Shown: positions 1-8,011 of the stretch, one piece after another | Layout: every line of letters starts with the position of its first letter | How positions within the stretch are numbered: position 1 is the stretch's first letter | From: Marinitoga hydrogenitolerans DSM 16785 | GTDB taxonomy: Bacteria; Thermotogota; Thermotogae; Petrotogales; Petrotogaceae | Direction: 5' to 3' | Assembly (NCBI RefSeq): GCF_900129175.1 | Contig: NZ_FQUI01000012.1 | Coordinates: forward strand, 1 to 51,986 | Length of the DNA: 51,986 nucleotides | The notes under the pieces: generated by a model | Database searches by the model: none | What the model was told of the DNA's origin: nothing | The model's input: the letters and a program-made list of their open reading frames with translations, nothing else | Position numbers and translations under genes: made by a program

Positions 1-127
1 CACTTATGTTATCGACTCGACCAAGATTTGCTATTACCCTTTGTTTGTTTTTACCGTTCTCTCTATAATTTTCAACAATTCTCAAATATTCTGTTCCTTT
101 ATTATTTTTAACAATTCTTAAAAACAT
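1..127 (-). CDS. IS1634-family transposase, N-terminal fragment (runs off the window)
   Basis: An ATG at 127-125 with a good ribosome binding site (AGAGGTGAT, 133-140) opens a frame of 42 codons that continues past position 1. It begins MFLRIVKNNKGTEYL and contains KQRVIANLGRVD. This N-terminus (a short beta-rich lead followed by QRVIANLGR) is typical of IS1634-type transposases of the IS4 superfamily, which cut and paste DNA through a DDE nuclease domain; that domain would lie outside the window. The gene points away from miaA in the same direction, so transcripts from miaA could run into it. Its promoter and an unusual inverted repeat lie at 139-192. The outer end of the element could not be located between 193 and 395. 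Family call is from the N-terminus only. Confidence 0.75.
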   Translation of the reverse strand, partial: MFLRIVKNNKGTEYLRIVENYRENGKNKQRVIANLGRVDNIS

Positions 128-138
128 AAAAATCACCT

Positions 139-192
139 CTTGATTTCATAATGTCACTGTATATTATACCACAAAAACACTATGAAATCAAG
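139..192 (-). repeat. 12-bp inverted repeat bracketing the transposase promoter
   Basis: CTTGATTTCATA at 139-150 is the exact reverse complement of TATGAAATCAAG at 181-192, with 30 nt between. The arm at 139-150 touches the ribosome binding site of the transposase. The other arm lies upstream of the predicted transcription start. Only a transcript entering from outside would contain both arms and fold over the translation start. This layout resembles the fold-back protection known from IS10 and IS50; the role here is inferred. Confidence 0.6.
163..191 (-). promoter_or_regulatory. Promoter of the IS1634-type transposase
   Basis: Read on the minus strand: -35 TTGATT (191-186), 17-nt spacer, -10 TATAAT (168-163) with the extended TGG in front. 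The predicted start is near 156, giving a leader of about 30 nt. The -35 box lies in the upstream arm of the inverted repeat 139-192. Confidence 0.65.
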
Positions 193-395
193 AAAATTAC
201 ACTATTGTTAAAATATTTTGTGTCACCACACGATTTTTTTTAATCCTATTTTTCCATACTTTTATCGTCTCAAACCCGCATTCTACCGTTCTATTTTCCT
301 TAAATTTCCCAGATTGCTGTCAAAGTTAGGAATTATTTCCTTTTTGCTCTTTTTTACTGATTTGACTCCCTACCGGAAATCTTTTAATTATAAAA
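193..395. other. Intergenic stretch between miaA and the insertion sequence
   Basis: AT-rich sequence containing no coding frame I believe and no U-tract terminator for miaA. It should contain the outer end of the insertion sequence, but the other end is outside the window, so the terminal repeat cannot be recognised. Confidence 0.4.
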
Positions 396-1292
396 TTAAT
401 CAAAAATAATTTCTTTGATTTTCTTAATAGGATCCTTTAAATCAGTCAAATTTATCCATTTAGCTTTTTTATATCCTCTGAAATAAATAATCTGTCTTCT
501 TGCATAACGTCTTGTATTTCTTTTAATGTAGTGAATCATTTTTTCATAATCATATTTTCCCTCAATATATTCTAATACTTCTTTATATCCAATAGTATTC
601 AATGAGTTTAAGTTTTTGTTATATCCCATTGCAATTAAATTTTTTACTTCATCAATTAAACCATCTTTTAACATGAGCTCAACCCTTAAATTGATCCTTT
701 CATGTAGTTCTTTTCTATCCCTATCTAAAATAATAATATTAAAATCATATGGTGAAACTGTCTTCTGACTTTTGATTAAATCAGACATTCTTTTCCCAGA
801 AATAATATAAATTTCTAAAGCTCTAATTAGTCTTTTTAAGTCATTTTGATGTATCTTTAAATAACTTTCAGGATCCACATCTTTTAAAATTTCCCTAATA
901 ATACCAGGCTGAGAATTTTCTAATTTTCTTAAGTAGCTTCTTAAAGTTAAAGAACTTGGAGATTCAAAAAAACCTTTATAAATAGCATCAAAATAAAGTC
1001 CAGTACCTCCAGAAATAATAGGTATTTTACCTCTGTTTAAAATATCTTCAATAATTTTTAATGCGTCCAATCTATACAAATAAGCATTATAATATTGATC
1101 GGGTTCAATAAAATCAATTAAGTGATGTTTTATTTTTTTTTGTTCATCTTTTGTAGGTTTAGCAGTTCCAATATTCATATACTTATATATTTGCCTTGAA
1201 TCACATGAAACAACTTCAAATTCATTTCCTAATTGTGTCAATATTCCTGTTTTCCCAACAGCAGTTGGTCCTAATATAACAGGTATTTTCAT
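396..1292 (-). CDS. miaA: tRNA dimethylallyltransferase MiaA
   Basis: Transfers a dimethylallyl group to N6 of A37 in tRNAs that read codons starting with U, the first step towards ms2i6A. The 298-aa product has the family's usual length. It opens with the P-loop GPTAVGKT (residues 8-15), followed by the substrate-binding segment DSRQIYKYMNIGTAKP (31-46), HHLIDFIEP near 56-64 and SGGTGLYF near 94-101. It is the last gene of a minus-strand run and overlaps the upstream methyltransferase by 4 nt (1289-1292), so it is probably translationally coupled to it. No terminator is visible after its stop codon. Confidence 0.96.
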   Translation of the reverse strand: MKIPVILGPTAVGKTGILTQLGNEFEVVSCDSRQIYKYMNIGTAKPTKDEQKKIKHHLIDFIEPDQYYNAYLYRLDALKIIEDILNRGKIPIISGGTGLYFDAIYKGFFESPSSLTLRSYLRKLENSQPGIIREILKDVDPESYLKIHQNDLKRLIRALEIYIISGKRMSDLIKSQKTVSPYDFNIIILDRDRKELHERINLRVELMLKDGLIDEVKNLIAMGYNKNLNSLNTIGYKEVLEYIEGKYDYEKMIHYIKRNTRRYARRQIIYFRGYKKAKWINLTDLKDPIKKIKEIIFD

Positions 1293-2050
1293 TTTAAATA
1301 AATCACCCCATAAAATACACCAGAATTTTTACTTCCGTCAATTTTATCAAATTTATATTTATCCCAAATAGAATCTTTTACATGAGCTTTTATAATTACT
1401 TTATCTTTAGCAACTCTCTTCATTTCTTCAATATCAATTGCTTCTAAGGTTTCATAAACAGCAAATCTTCTTAAAGGATTTAATGCAGAAGATTCAAAAA
1501 CAGGATTTTCAAACATTGGATCACAGTATATAATATCATAACTTTTATCTTTTTGTTTTCTTATAAATCTTTTATAATTAGCATTTTTTATTTCAATTTT
1601 TTTAGCAGCTTCTTTTAACCATTTAATTTTGTATGGATAATAATTAATACTTTCTTTTACTACAAAATAAATAGGAAAAGCTCCTTCTAAACCAATTAAT
1701 TTACCATCTGTTAATTGAGATGCAATTAACAAGGCTTCGCTGCCCAAACCGAAGGTTAAATCCAAGATATTTTCATTTCCTTTTAAATCAAGGTTATTTA
1801 GTAAATAATCCTTTTTATCTGAAACATAATTTTTCATTCTGATTTTAACTATAGAAGGGTGAAAAAAGAACTCAAAATCACCCTTTTTCAATTTTACCGT
1901 TAAATTTTTCTCAACAATGAAATAAATATTATTTGTTTTTAAATGACGCCTATTTTTGTATATTAAACCATATTCTTCAGCGAGTTGTTTCGCTCGCTGT
2001 AGCTGTTCCTTCGACGGTTTGTGGGACGTAGTTATAATTAATTTTTCCAT
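1289..2050 (-). CDS. Class I SAM-dependent methyltransferase, YpiP/RsmJ-like
   Basis: Residues about 90-105 (NILDLTFGLGSEALLIA) form the glycine-rich SAM-binding motif I, and YDIIYCDPMF near 174-183 is the catalytic-loop motif with DPMF. The overall pattern fits the YpiP-type relatives of the 16S rRNA m2G1516 methyltransferase RsmJ; the substrate is not known. The reading frame overlaps the upstream gene by 74 nt. The only ATG (2050-2048) directly abuts a purine run, so it lacks room for a ribosome binding site. The run AAAGGATGG is correctly spaced for an ATT at 2038-2036, which would begin the protein at IITTSHKPS. I keep the ATG boundary, but the start may be this non-AUG codon. Confidence 0.8.
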   Translation of the reverse strand: MEKLIITTSHKPSKEQLQRAKQLAEEYGLIYKNRRHLKTNNIYFIVEKNLTVKLKKGDFEFFFHPSIVKIRMKNYVSDKKDYLLNNLDLKGNENILDLTFGLGSEALLIASQLTDGKLIGLEGAFPIYFVVKESINYYPYKIKWLKEAAKKIEIKNANYKRFIRKQKDKSYDIIYCDPMFENPVFESSALNPLRRFAVYETLEAIDIEEMKRVAKDKVIIKAHVKDSIWDKYKFDKIDGSKNSGVFYGVIYLK

Positions 2051-2321
2051 CCTTTATTGTCACACCTTTCTCTTCTAATAGTTTTTTTATCATATCCCTT
2101 TCTTTTTCTATATCATAAAGCCGTTTTTTTAATATTTCAAATTCAGATTGTGTTTTTTTGTATTCTTTTGATAATTCTGTATATATAACTAACATACGAA
2201 TCATTTGTACACTGAAATAAATTATTATAAAAATCATGAAAAGATAAATAATTATTTTAATACTATTAATTTTTTTTTCTTTTTTCTTTTTTTTTCCGAC
2301 AACAATTTTTTTTCTTTCCAT
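1977..2321 (-). CDS. FtsB/DivIC-like bitopic membrane protein
   Basis: 114 aa: a very basic N-terminus (residues 1-20, ten lysines), one membrane segment (about 21-41), then a heptad-like coiled coil (about 48-88) and a short polar tail. This layout (short cytoplasmic tail, single membrane helix, extracytoplasmic coiled coil) is that of the divisome proteins FtsB, FtsL and DivIC, which link FtsQ/DivIB to septal peptidoglycan synthesis. Sequence alone cannot tell which, or exclude an unrelated coiled-coil protein. It starts 3 nt after malG stops with AAGGGG as ribosome binding site, and its 3' end overlaps the methyltransferase frame. Confidence 0.55.
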   Translation of the reverse strand: MERKKIVVGKKKKKEKKINSIKIIIYLFMIFIIIYFSVQMIRMLVIYTELSKEYKKTQSEFEILKKRLYDIEKERDMIKKLLEEKGVTIKDGKINYNYVPQTVEGTATASETTR

Positions 2322-2323
2322 TT

Positions 2324-4543
2324 TTACCCCTTCAAACCGGAACGTGCGATACCAGCTACAAAATATTTTTGCATGAAAATGAATAGAATAATAATAGGAA
2401 TTATAGAGAATGTTGAAGCTGCCATTAATAGATTATATAAGGTTCCAGATTCTGTAGTAAATGTTTGTAATCCGACAGCCAATGTTCTCATTTCAGGTGA
2501 TTTTGTAACAATTAATACCCATAAGAAGGCATTCCAACTTCCAACGAATTTTAGCAAAGCACCTGTTATTAATGCAGGTTTGCTTAAAGGAACCATTACA
2601 GTCCATAAAAATCTCCAACTACTACTACCATCTATTTTTGCAGCATCCCACAAATCATTTGGAATAGTTAAGAATTGTTGTCTTAATAAGAATATAGCAA
2701 ATACACTAACTATCCATGGAATAATTAATGCATAATATGTATCAAGCCATCTGAATTTACTAATTGTTATGAAGTTTGGAACAAGCATAACCTCACCAGG
2801 AACCATCATTGTTGCTAAAAATAATGTGAATAATATATTTTTACCCCAAAATTCCAATTTTGCAAAAGCAAAAGCTGCCATTGCTGCAATAATAATTTCA
2901 AGAATAGTTGTAGATGTTGCCATAAATACAGTATTTATATAATATTTTGAGAATGGTGCAGCATTCCATGCTTCAACATAATTTTCAAATACGTTAGCAA
3001 ATATTTCTGAAGTAGAAAATTTTGCTTTCATAGTTGGTTGATCATCAAGGAACCATAAAGCATAAACATTTTTAAAATGTATTTCTATATTTGAATAGTT
3101 CCTGTAATATATTTTATCTATGAAATCTGGAGCATCAATTATTTTAACTATTGAAATAGAATCTGAATATAATTTATTAAACTTTTCTAGAATATTATTA
3201 TAAGTTTTTCTTAGAGAAGATAATTCTAGTAATATACTTTTATCAATATTTTTCTCCTTTATAAATTCTGCATCGAAAATATTCAAATATTTATCAACAT
3301 TATCTAAATTTACAATATTTATTTTTGAAAGACTTCTTATAATCATTAGTGTTCTTGATAAATCTTCGGAATTTATTTTTAATTTTTCTAAAACAAGGTT
3401 ATTAAAATCATGTTCTAAATTTAAAACAAAATTGTCTTTAATTTTAAAAACATCGACATTTTCGTCAATAGCTTTTTTGAATTTATCTGGTATATCTGAT
3501 AAACTTAAATTTTTAATAAAAGAATCTTTCATAATTTTTTTTGTAGGGACGCTAAATTTTATCATATTTTTCTCAGATGAATATTCTTGATTATCTCTAA
3601 ATTTATTTTCAAAGAAAACTTTAAAGTTTAAGGTATTTTTATTGTATATTATGGAATTATAGATGTTTTTTTCTAATAGCCTGTTAACTTTTCTCAGATA
3701 CATATCTGTAAAAGACTTAAAATTGACAGAATTCATTTTTTCTATTATAGCATTAATTTCGTCATTTGAAATGATTCCTGTACCTCTAGAATATACTTGA
3801 ATTAAAGAAGAAATATTTTCTAAATCTTTTTTTAGATTTATCAAATAATTCTTTAATTCTTCTTTTTTCCCGATTTTTTCATTTTTTATTACTGAATTGT
3901 CAGAATCTTTAATTTTTAAGTAAGGTAATCTATCGATTGATAGTTTAATAAATTTATCAATATAATTTATCGAATTTTTCAGTTCTTTGTCTAAGGATTT
4001 TAAAATTTGAGCTTTTTTGAATAATCCATTAGATGTTGAATATAATGAAAAATAAAAGTTTTCAAAGTTTTCTGGGTTTTCTTCAAGAGAATTAATCTTA
4101 TTTGATAATTCTTGAATTACAGGATATTTAGCATTATATTCTTTGATAGCATTTATTAAATTATGTAAATCATTATTATCACCATATTTTAATGTTGAGA
4201 AAGTTAACGTTACCAATCCTCTTTTTACAGGATCATCTTCAACTCTTAAAACTTTTTTATATGGATTATATAAAGCATCACTTTGTGAAGCTCTAAATTC
4301 AGCTAAGCTTACACTTCCTTGGTCTCCCAATGAAGTTGAAGGAGCATTTTTTATATTAACCATAATTTCTGATTTAAAGTTTTTTGAAGTCCATTTAGGT
4401 GGCCATTGGGCTATTTCACTGCCCGTTTTAAATGAAGTCACAACCATCCACGCAAAAGGCATAGCCATAACTATTGCTCCACCTATAACCAAAAGATATA
4501 TAATCAAAGTACCCATAGTATTTGTAAATTTTGACCAAGACAT
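2324..4543 (-). CDS. malG: Carbohydrate ABC transporter permease, MalG type, with a ~450-aa insert
   Basis: Inner-membrane permease of a sugar importer. Residues 1-51 hold the first membrane helix and the usual segment FKTGSEIAQWPPKW. The family pattern resumes only near residue 505 (FANVFENYVEAWNAAPF) and then runs normally through five helices, with the ATPase-coupling EAA loop DAAKIDGSSSWRFLW. The 450 residues between are charged, helical and rich in Asn, Lys and Leu, and should be extracytoplasmic, lying between helix 1 and helix 2. Ordinary MalG proteins have about 280-300 residues. I recall long MalG proteins in other Thermotogota but cannot check. It follows malF by 12 nt. No binding protein or ATPase gene lies nearby, so these must be encoded elsewhere. 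The sugar is unknown. Confidence 0.85.
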   Translation of the reverse strand: MSWSKFTNTMGTLIIYLLVIGGAIVMAMPFAWMVVTSFKTGSEIAQWPPKWTSKNFKSEIMVNIKNAPSTSLGDQGSVSLAEFRASQSDALYNPYKKVLRVEDDPVKRGLVTLTFSTLKYGDNNDLHNLINAIKEYNAKYPVIQELSNKINSLEENPENFENFYFSLYSTSNGLFKKAQILKSLDKELKNSINYIDKFIKLSIDRLPYLKIKDSDNSVIKNEKIGKKEELKNYLINLKKDLENISSLIQVYSRGTGIISNDEINAIIEKMNSVNFKSFTDMYLRKVNRLLEKNIYNSIIYNKNTLNFKVFFENKFRDNQEYSSEKNMIKFSVPTKKIMKDSFIKNLSLSDIPDKFKKAIDENVDVFKIKDNFVLNLEHDFNNLVLEKLKINSEDLSRTLMIIRSLSKINIVNLDNVDKYLNIFDAEFIKEKNIDKSILLELSSLRKTYNNILEKFNKLYSDSISIVKIIDAPDFIDKIYYRNYSNIEIHFKNVYALWFLDDQPTMKAKFSTSEIFANVFENYVEAWNAAPFSKYYINTVFMATSTTILEIIIAAMAAFAFAKLEFWGKNILFTLFLATMMVPGEVMLVPNFITISKFRWLDTYYALIIPWIVSVFAIFLLRQQFLTIPNDLWDAAKIDGSSSWRFLWTVMVPLSKPALITGALLKFVGSWNAFLWVLIVTKSPEMRTLAVGLQTFTTESGTLYNLLMAASTFSIIPIIILFIFMQKYFVAGIARSGLKG

Positions 4544-4555
4544 TATAAGACCCCC

Positions 4556-5920
4556 TTAAGAATCGTAATGGACGCGTTTTTTGCCAGCTACAAATTGTAT
4601 AAATGTAAATATTAATATTATTCCAAATAATACATATGCAGCAGCACTTGCTTGTCCCATTCTTTGTTCACCATAGAATTTTTCAAAAACATAATAAACA
4701 ACCGTTAAACCACTATTATTATATGGACCTGGGAGTCCTGAATAAAGAATAAATATCTCAGAGAATACCTTAAATGCCCCAATCATAGAAACTATTAAAA
4801 TGAAAAATGTTGTTGGAGATAATAAAGGCCATGTGATATATGCAAATTTTTGCCATGTTGTTGCACCATCAACCTCTGCCGCTTCATAATAACTTTTATC
4901 TATATTTTGAAGACCGGCCAAGAAAATTATTGAATAATAACCAACCAATTTCCAAATAGATATAATCGCTATAGTTGGAATTGTCCACTTTTCATCTTTT
5001 AACCACAAAATTTTTTCCACACCAAAAAATGATAAAATATAGTTTAGTAAACCATTATCATTAAATATCCATTGCCAGACTAAAGAAACAGCAACAACAC
5101 TTGTTACAAACGGAATAAAATAAATTGTTCTAAATACAACTTTACCTTTGACATCTTGATAAAATAAAAGAGCTATAATTAAAGATAAGAAAATTGTTAT
5201 TGGCATCGATAATAAAACATAATAACTTGTATTCCATATAGCTTTTAGAAAATCAGCTTCTTCTTTTGCCATACTTAAATAATTCACAATTTCAGGTATT
5301 TTTATTAATTCGGTTCCAACAATATAAACACCAACGAAAAGTATTAATCTTAAAAGTAATTTATCAGGTGTTCCTTCTATTTTTTTCATTGCAGCTATTA
5401 CAACATATGAAAAAGCAAGCCATAAGAAAATAATCCATTGTAATTGATAAGAAATAAAATTCCATAAAACAAAAGAAATTAATCCAATTAAAGTGTTTAT
5501 AATAATTAGATTTTTAACCTTCTTATCAGAAATTCTTTTTAAATCAAGTAAAGAGTTCAATAAAAATGCCATAAAAAAGACAATGAAAAATGTTCCTAAA
5601 AAAGCAACGTTAAAAGTTAATTCAACAGGATGTTTTAACTTAAATAGTTGTATATAATTATCTAAACCAATAAACTGCGGATTAGCTTGATTTTTAAAAT
5701 CCCATTTAAAAAAACTTAAAACAAATGAATAGATAATAGGCCAAAAAACAAAAATCGATAATATAATCATAGATGGTAAAATATACAAATACGCCGTTAA
5801 ACTTTCTCTTGTGCGTCTCCATGCATGTGGAGAAAGAAAGTATTTAGATACTTTCATCAAGATTGCTAATAAAATAGCAATGCTCGCACCTATCATAGGA
5901 ATAAGAATCTCAGCTGGCAT
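4556..5920 (-). CDS. malF: Carbohydrate ABC transporter permease, MalF type, with extra membrane helices
   Basis: Partner permease to the downstream MalG-type protein. The start is the ATG at 5920-5918, 8 nt after GGAGG; an upstream in-frame TTG lies in the ribosome binding site. The product has 454 aa. A leading hydrophobic helix and the helix LYILPSMIILSIFVFWPII are followed by the usual FIGLDNYIQLFK. About 110 residues with roughly four extra membrane helices (residues about 100-215) then interrupt the family pattern. It resumes at AIWNTSYYVLLSMPITIFLSL and includes the EAA loop YEAAEVDGATTWQKFAYI. The insert sits at the same topological point as the insert in MalG. A promoter lies at 5960-5989. 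Confidence 0.85.
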   Translation of the reverse strand: MPAEILIPMIGASIAILLAILMKVSKYFLSPHAWRRTRESLTAYLYILPSMIILSIFVFWPIIYSFVLSFFKWDFKNQANPQFIGLDNYIQLFKLKHPVELTFNVAFLGTFFIVFFMAFLLNSLLDLKRISDKKVKNLIIINTLIGLISFVLWNFISYQLQWIIFLWLAFSYVVIAAMKKIEGTPDKLLLRLILFVGVYIVGTELIKIPEIVNYLSMAKEEADFLKAIWNTSYYVLLSMPITIFLSLIIALLFYQDVKGKVVFRTIYFIPFVTSVVAVSLVWQWIFNDNGLLNYILSFFGVEKILWLKDEKWTIPTIAIISIWKLVGYYSIIFLAGLQNIDKSYYEAAEVDGATTWQKFAYITWPLLSPTTFFILIVSMIGAFKVFSEIFILYSGLPGPYNNSGLTVVYYVFEKFYGEQRMGQASAAAYVLFGIILIFTFIQFVAGKKRVHYDS

Positions 5921-5959
5921 ATAAACATCCTCCAATCAACCAAAAATTTTTTAACATTT

Positions 5960-5989
5960 ATTTTACCATATATTCTTATGAAAAGTCAA
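5960..5989 (-). promoter_or_regulatory. Promoter for the malF/malG operon
   Basis: Minus strand: -35 TTGACT (5989-5984), 18-nt spacer, -10 TAAAAT (5965-5960) with an extended TGG in front. It lies in the 95-nt gap after fliI, so the permease genes can be expressed apart from the flagellar genes. Confidence 0.65.
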
Positions 5990-6015
5990 AGAGTTATTAG
6001 CCAAATTATAAGATA

Positions 6016-7341
6016 TTATTTTAATTTTTCAGCTAATTTTTTTAGTTGATCCACAATTTCTTCAAAAGTTGGCCTTTCAAACGTACCCTGTTTTAAAAAC
6101 GCATTAATATTTTCAATTTCTCTCTTAGCGATATCAATTTTCTTATTTGTTCCTTCTTTATATGCACCAACTTCGATTAAATCTTTCGCATCATTATATG
6201 TAGCCATTATATCTCTAACAATATATGCAGCATCTAAATGCTCAGAAGAAACAACAGCAGACATTAACCTACTGATACTTGCTAAAACATCTATAGCAGG
6301 ATAATGAGATGATTCTGCTAATCTTCTTGATAAAATAATATGTCCATCAACAATACCTCTAACGGTATCAGAAATAGGTTCATTAAAATCATCACCTTCA
6401 ACAAGCACAGTATATATAGCGGTTATACTCCCTTTATCAGAATTACCAGCTCTTTCTAATATTTTTGGTAAATCGGCAAAAACACTAGGTGTATAACCTC
6501 TTGTTGCTGGTGGTTCGCCAATAGACAGGCCTATTTCTCTTTGTGCCATAGCCCAACGAGTTAATGAATCAACCATTAACATTACATTATATCCCATATC
6601 CCTAAAAAATTCAGCTATTGTTGTAGCACTGAGTAAAGCTTTTGTTCTCATTAATGCCGGTTGATCTGAAGTTGAAACAACAACAACAGAACGTCTTAGT
6701 CCTTCCTCTCCTAAATCTCTTTCAATAAATTCTCTAACTTCTCTTCCACGTTCCCCGATTAATGAAATAACATTTATATCAGCTGAAGTATTTCTTGCAA
6801 TCATACCCAACAAAGTACTTTTACCAACACCACTACCTGCAAATATACCAATTCTTTGCCCCTTTCCAAGAGTAATTAATCCATCAATAGCCTTTACACC
6901 AACAGATAAAGGCTCTTCTATTTTTCTTCTAATGAGAGGATTTGGTGGTGGAGAATATATAGAACGGTATTTATCGACGCTTAAAGATTTTCCATCTATA
7001 GGTCTTCCTATACCATCTAATACTCTTCCTAATAAATTTTGTGTTATACCAATTGAAACTTTTCTGTTTAATCTTTTTACTTTAGCACCAACATATAAAC
7101 CATGTATATCTTCAAAAGGCATTAACAAAACTTTATTTCCAATAAAACCAACAACTTCACATAAAGCTGTATTTCCATTTCTTAAAGTAATAGAACACAA
7201 ATCTCCAAGAGATACATCAGGTCCCTTGGATTCAATAACAACGCCCGTTATTCTATCAACAATACCCTCTAAAGAAAATAAATCTATAGTCTGAATTTTT
7301 CTATTTATATTTTCATATATTTCATTATAATCCTTCATCAT
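6016..7341 (-). CDS. fliI: Flagellum-specific ATPase FliI
   Basis: Cytoplasmic ATPase of the flagellar type III export apparatus, related to the F1-ATPase beta subunit. 441 aa, normal for the family. It has the Walker A motif GIFAGSGVGKSTLL (about 165-178), SLIGERGREVREFI (about 193-206), the Walker B strand VMLMVDSLTRWAMAQREIG, and GEPPATRGYTPSVF. The start ATG at 7341 has GAGGA 8 nt upstream and overlaps fliH by 17 nt. It is the last gene of fliF-fliG-fliH-fliI; fliJ does not follow. Confidence 0.97.
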   Translation of the reverse strand: MMKDYNEIYENINRKIQTIDLFSLEGIVDRITGVVIESKGPDVSLGDLCSITLRNGNTALCEVVGFIGNKVLLMPFEDIHGLYVGAKVKRLNRKVSIGITQNLLGRVLDGIGRPIDGKSLSVDKYRSIYSPPPNPLIRRKIEEPLSVGVKAIDGLITLGKGQRIGIFAGSGVGKSTLLGMIARNTSADINVISLIGERGREVREFIERDLGEEGLRRSVVVVSTSDQPALMRTKALLSATTIAEFFRDMGYNVMLMVDSLTRWAMAQREIGLSIGEPPATRGYTPSVFADLPKILERAGNSDKGSITAIYTVLVEGDDFNEPISDTVRGIVDGHIILSRRLAESSHYPAIDVLASISRLMSAVVSSEHLDAAYIVRDIMATYNDAKDLIEVGAYKEGTNKKIDIAKREIENINAFLKQGTFERPTFEEIVDQLKKLAEKLK

Positions 7342-8011
7342 TTAATTCTTCCTCTATCATATCCATAATTTGTTTTAAAATCTCTTCTTTATTGATTGTA
7401 ATTTTTCCCATATCAGTATAAACAGACATTGAAAAATCACTCAATGTAATATCTTCTACAATTTCAATATTATCAATAGATTGAAATTTTTCAATTAATT
7501 CAGGGAAATCTCTTGTAATATTAGAACTCACATGAATTTTAATATAGTCAAAGTTGATAAATTTTTCTAAGATTTTATTTAGCGAATGTTCTATCCATTT
7601 TGGAGATGAAAAAATTTCAATATTAAGAAATTTATTTACTAATAATTTTAATATATTAAAAAGCAAAATTCGTGTATTATATATTTCTAGATTAATAGAT
7701 TTACTAAAAGAATCCAGTAAATTATTTAACTGTAAAGAATACTGCTGAATAATATTATTCAGCTCATATTCAGCCTGTTCTTTTCCTTCTTTTCTACCTT
7801 TTTCAACTTCTTCAGCATAAGCTAAATGAGCTTCATTAATTATATTTTCAGCTTCTTTTTTAGCTTTTTCAATTATTTCTTTAGCTTCTTTTTCGGCATC
7901 TTCGATAACTTTTTTTGCGATGTTTTCGGCAGTTTCTTTTTCTAATTCTTGAACATTTTCGGGTGATTCATATATAACGTATTGTCCTTTAATAATTCTT
8001 TTATTAAACAA
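7325..8011 (-). CDS. fliH: Flagellar assembly protein FliH
   Basis: Regulator of FliI that links the ATPase to the export gate and C-ring. 228 aa with a long Glu/Lys/Ala-rich helix (about residues 20-75, with GRKEGKEQAEYELN) and a C-terminal V/A-ATPase E-subunit-like domain. It starts at TTG (8011-8009) behind GGAGGAGAAGAG, overlapping the end of fliG by 8 nt. The identification rests on the coiled-coil pattern and the position between fliG and fliI, because FliH sequences are weakly conserved. Confidence 0.9.
   Translation of the reverse strand: MFNKRIIKGQYVIYESPENVQELEKETAENIAKKVIEDAEKEAKEIIEKAKKEAENIINEAHLAYAEEVEKGRKEGKEQAEYELNNIIQQYSLQLNNLLDSFSKSINLEIYNTRILLFNILKLLVNKFLNIEIFSSPKWIEHSLNKILEKFINFDYIKIHVSSNITRDFPELIEKFQSIDNIEIVEDITLSDFSMSVYTDMGKITINKEEILKQIMDMIEEELNDEGL

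Noticed and set aside
218-409. 63-aa plus-strand frame next to miaA
   Set aside because: No ribosome binding site and low-complexity aromatic composition; it ends in the miaA 3' end on the other strand.
2205-2735. 176-aa plus-strand frame opposite malG and the FtsB-like gene
   Set aside because: Antisense shadow; the minus-strand genes have clear family motifs.
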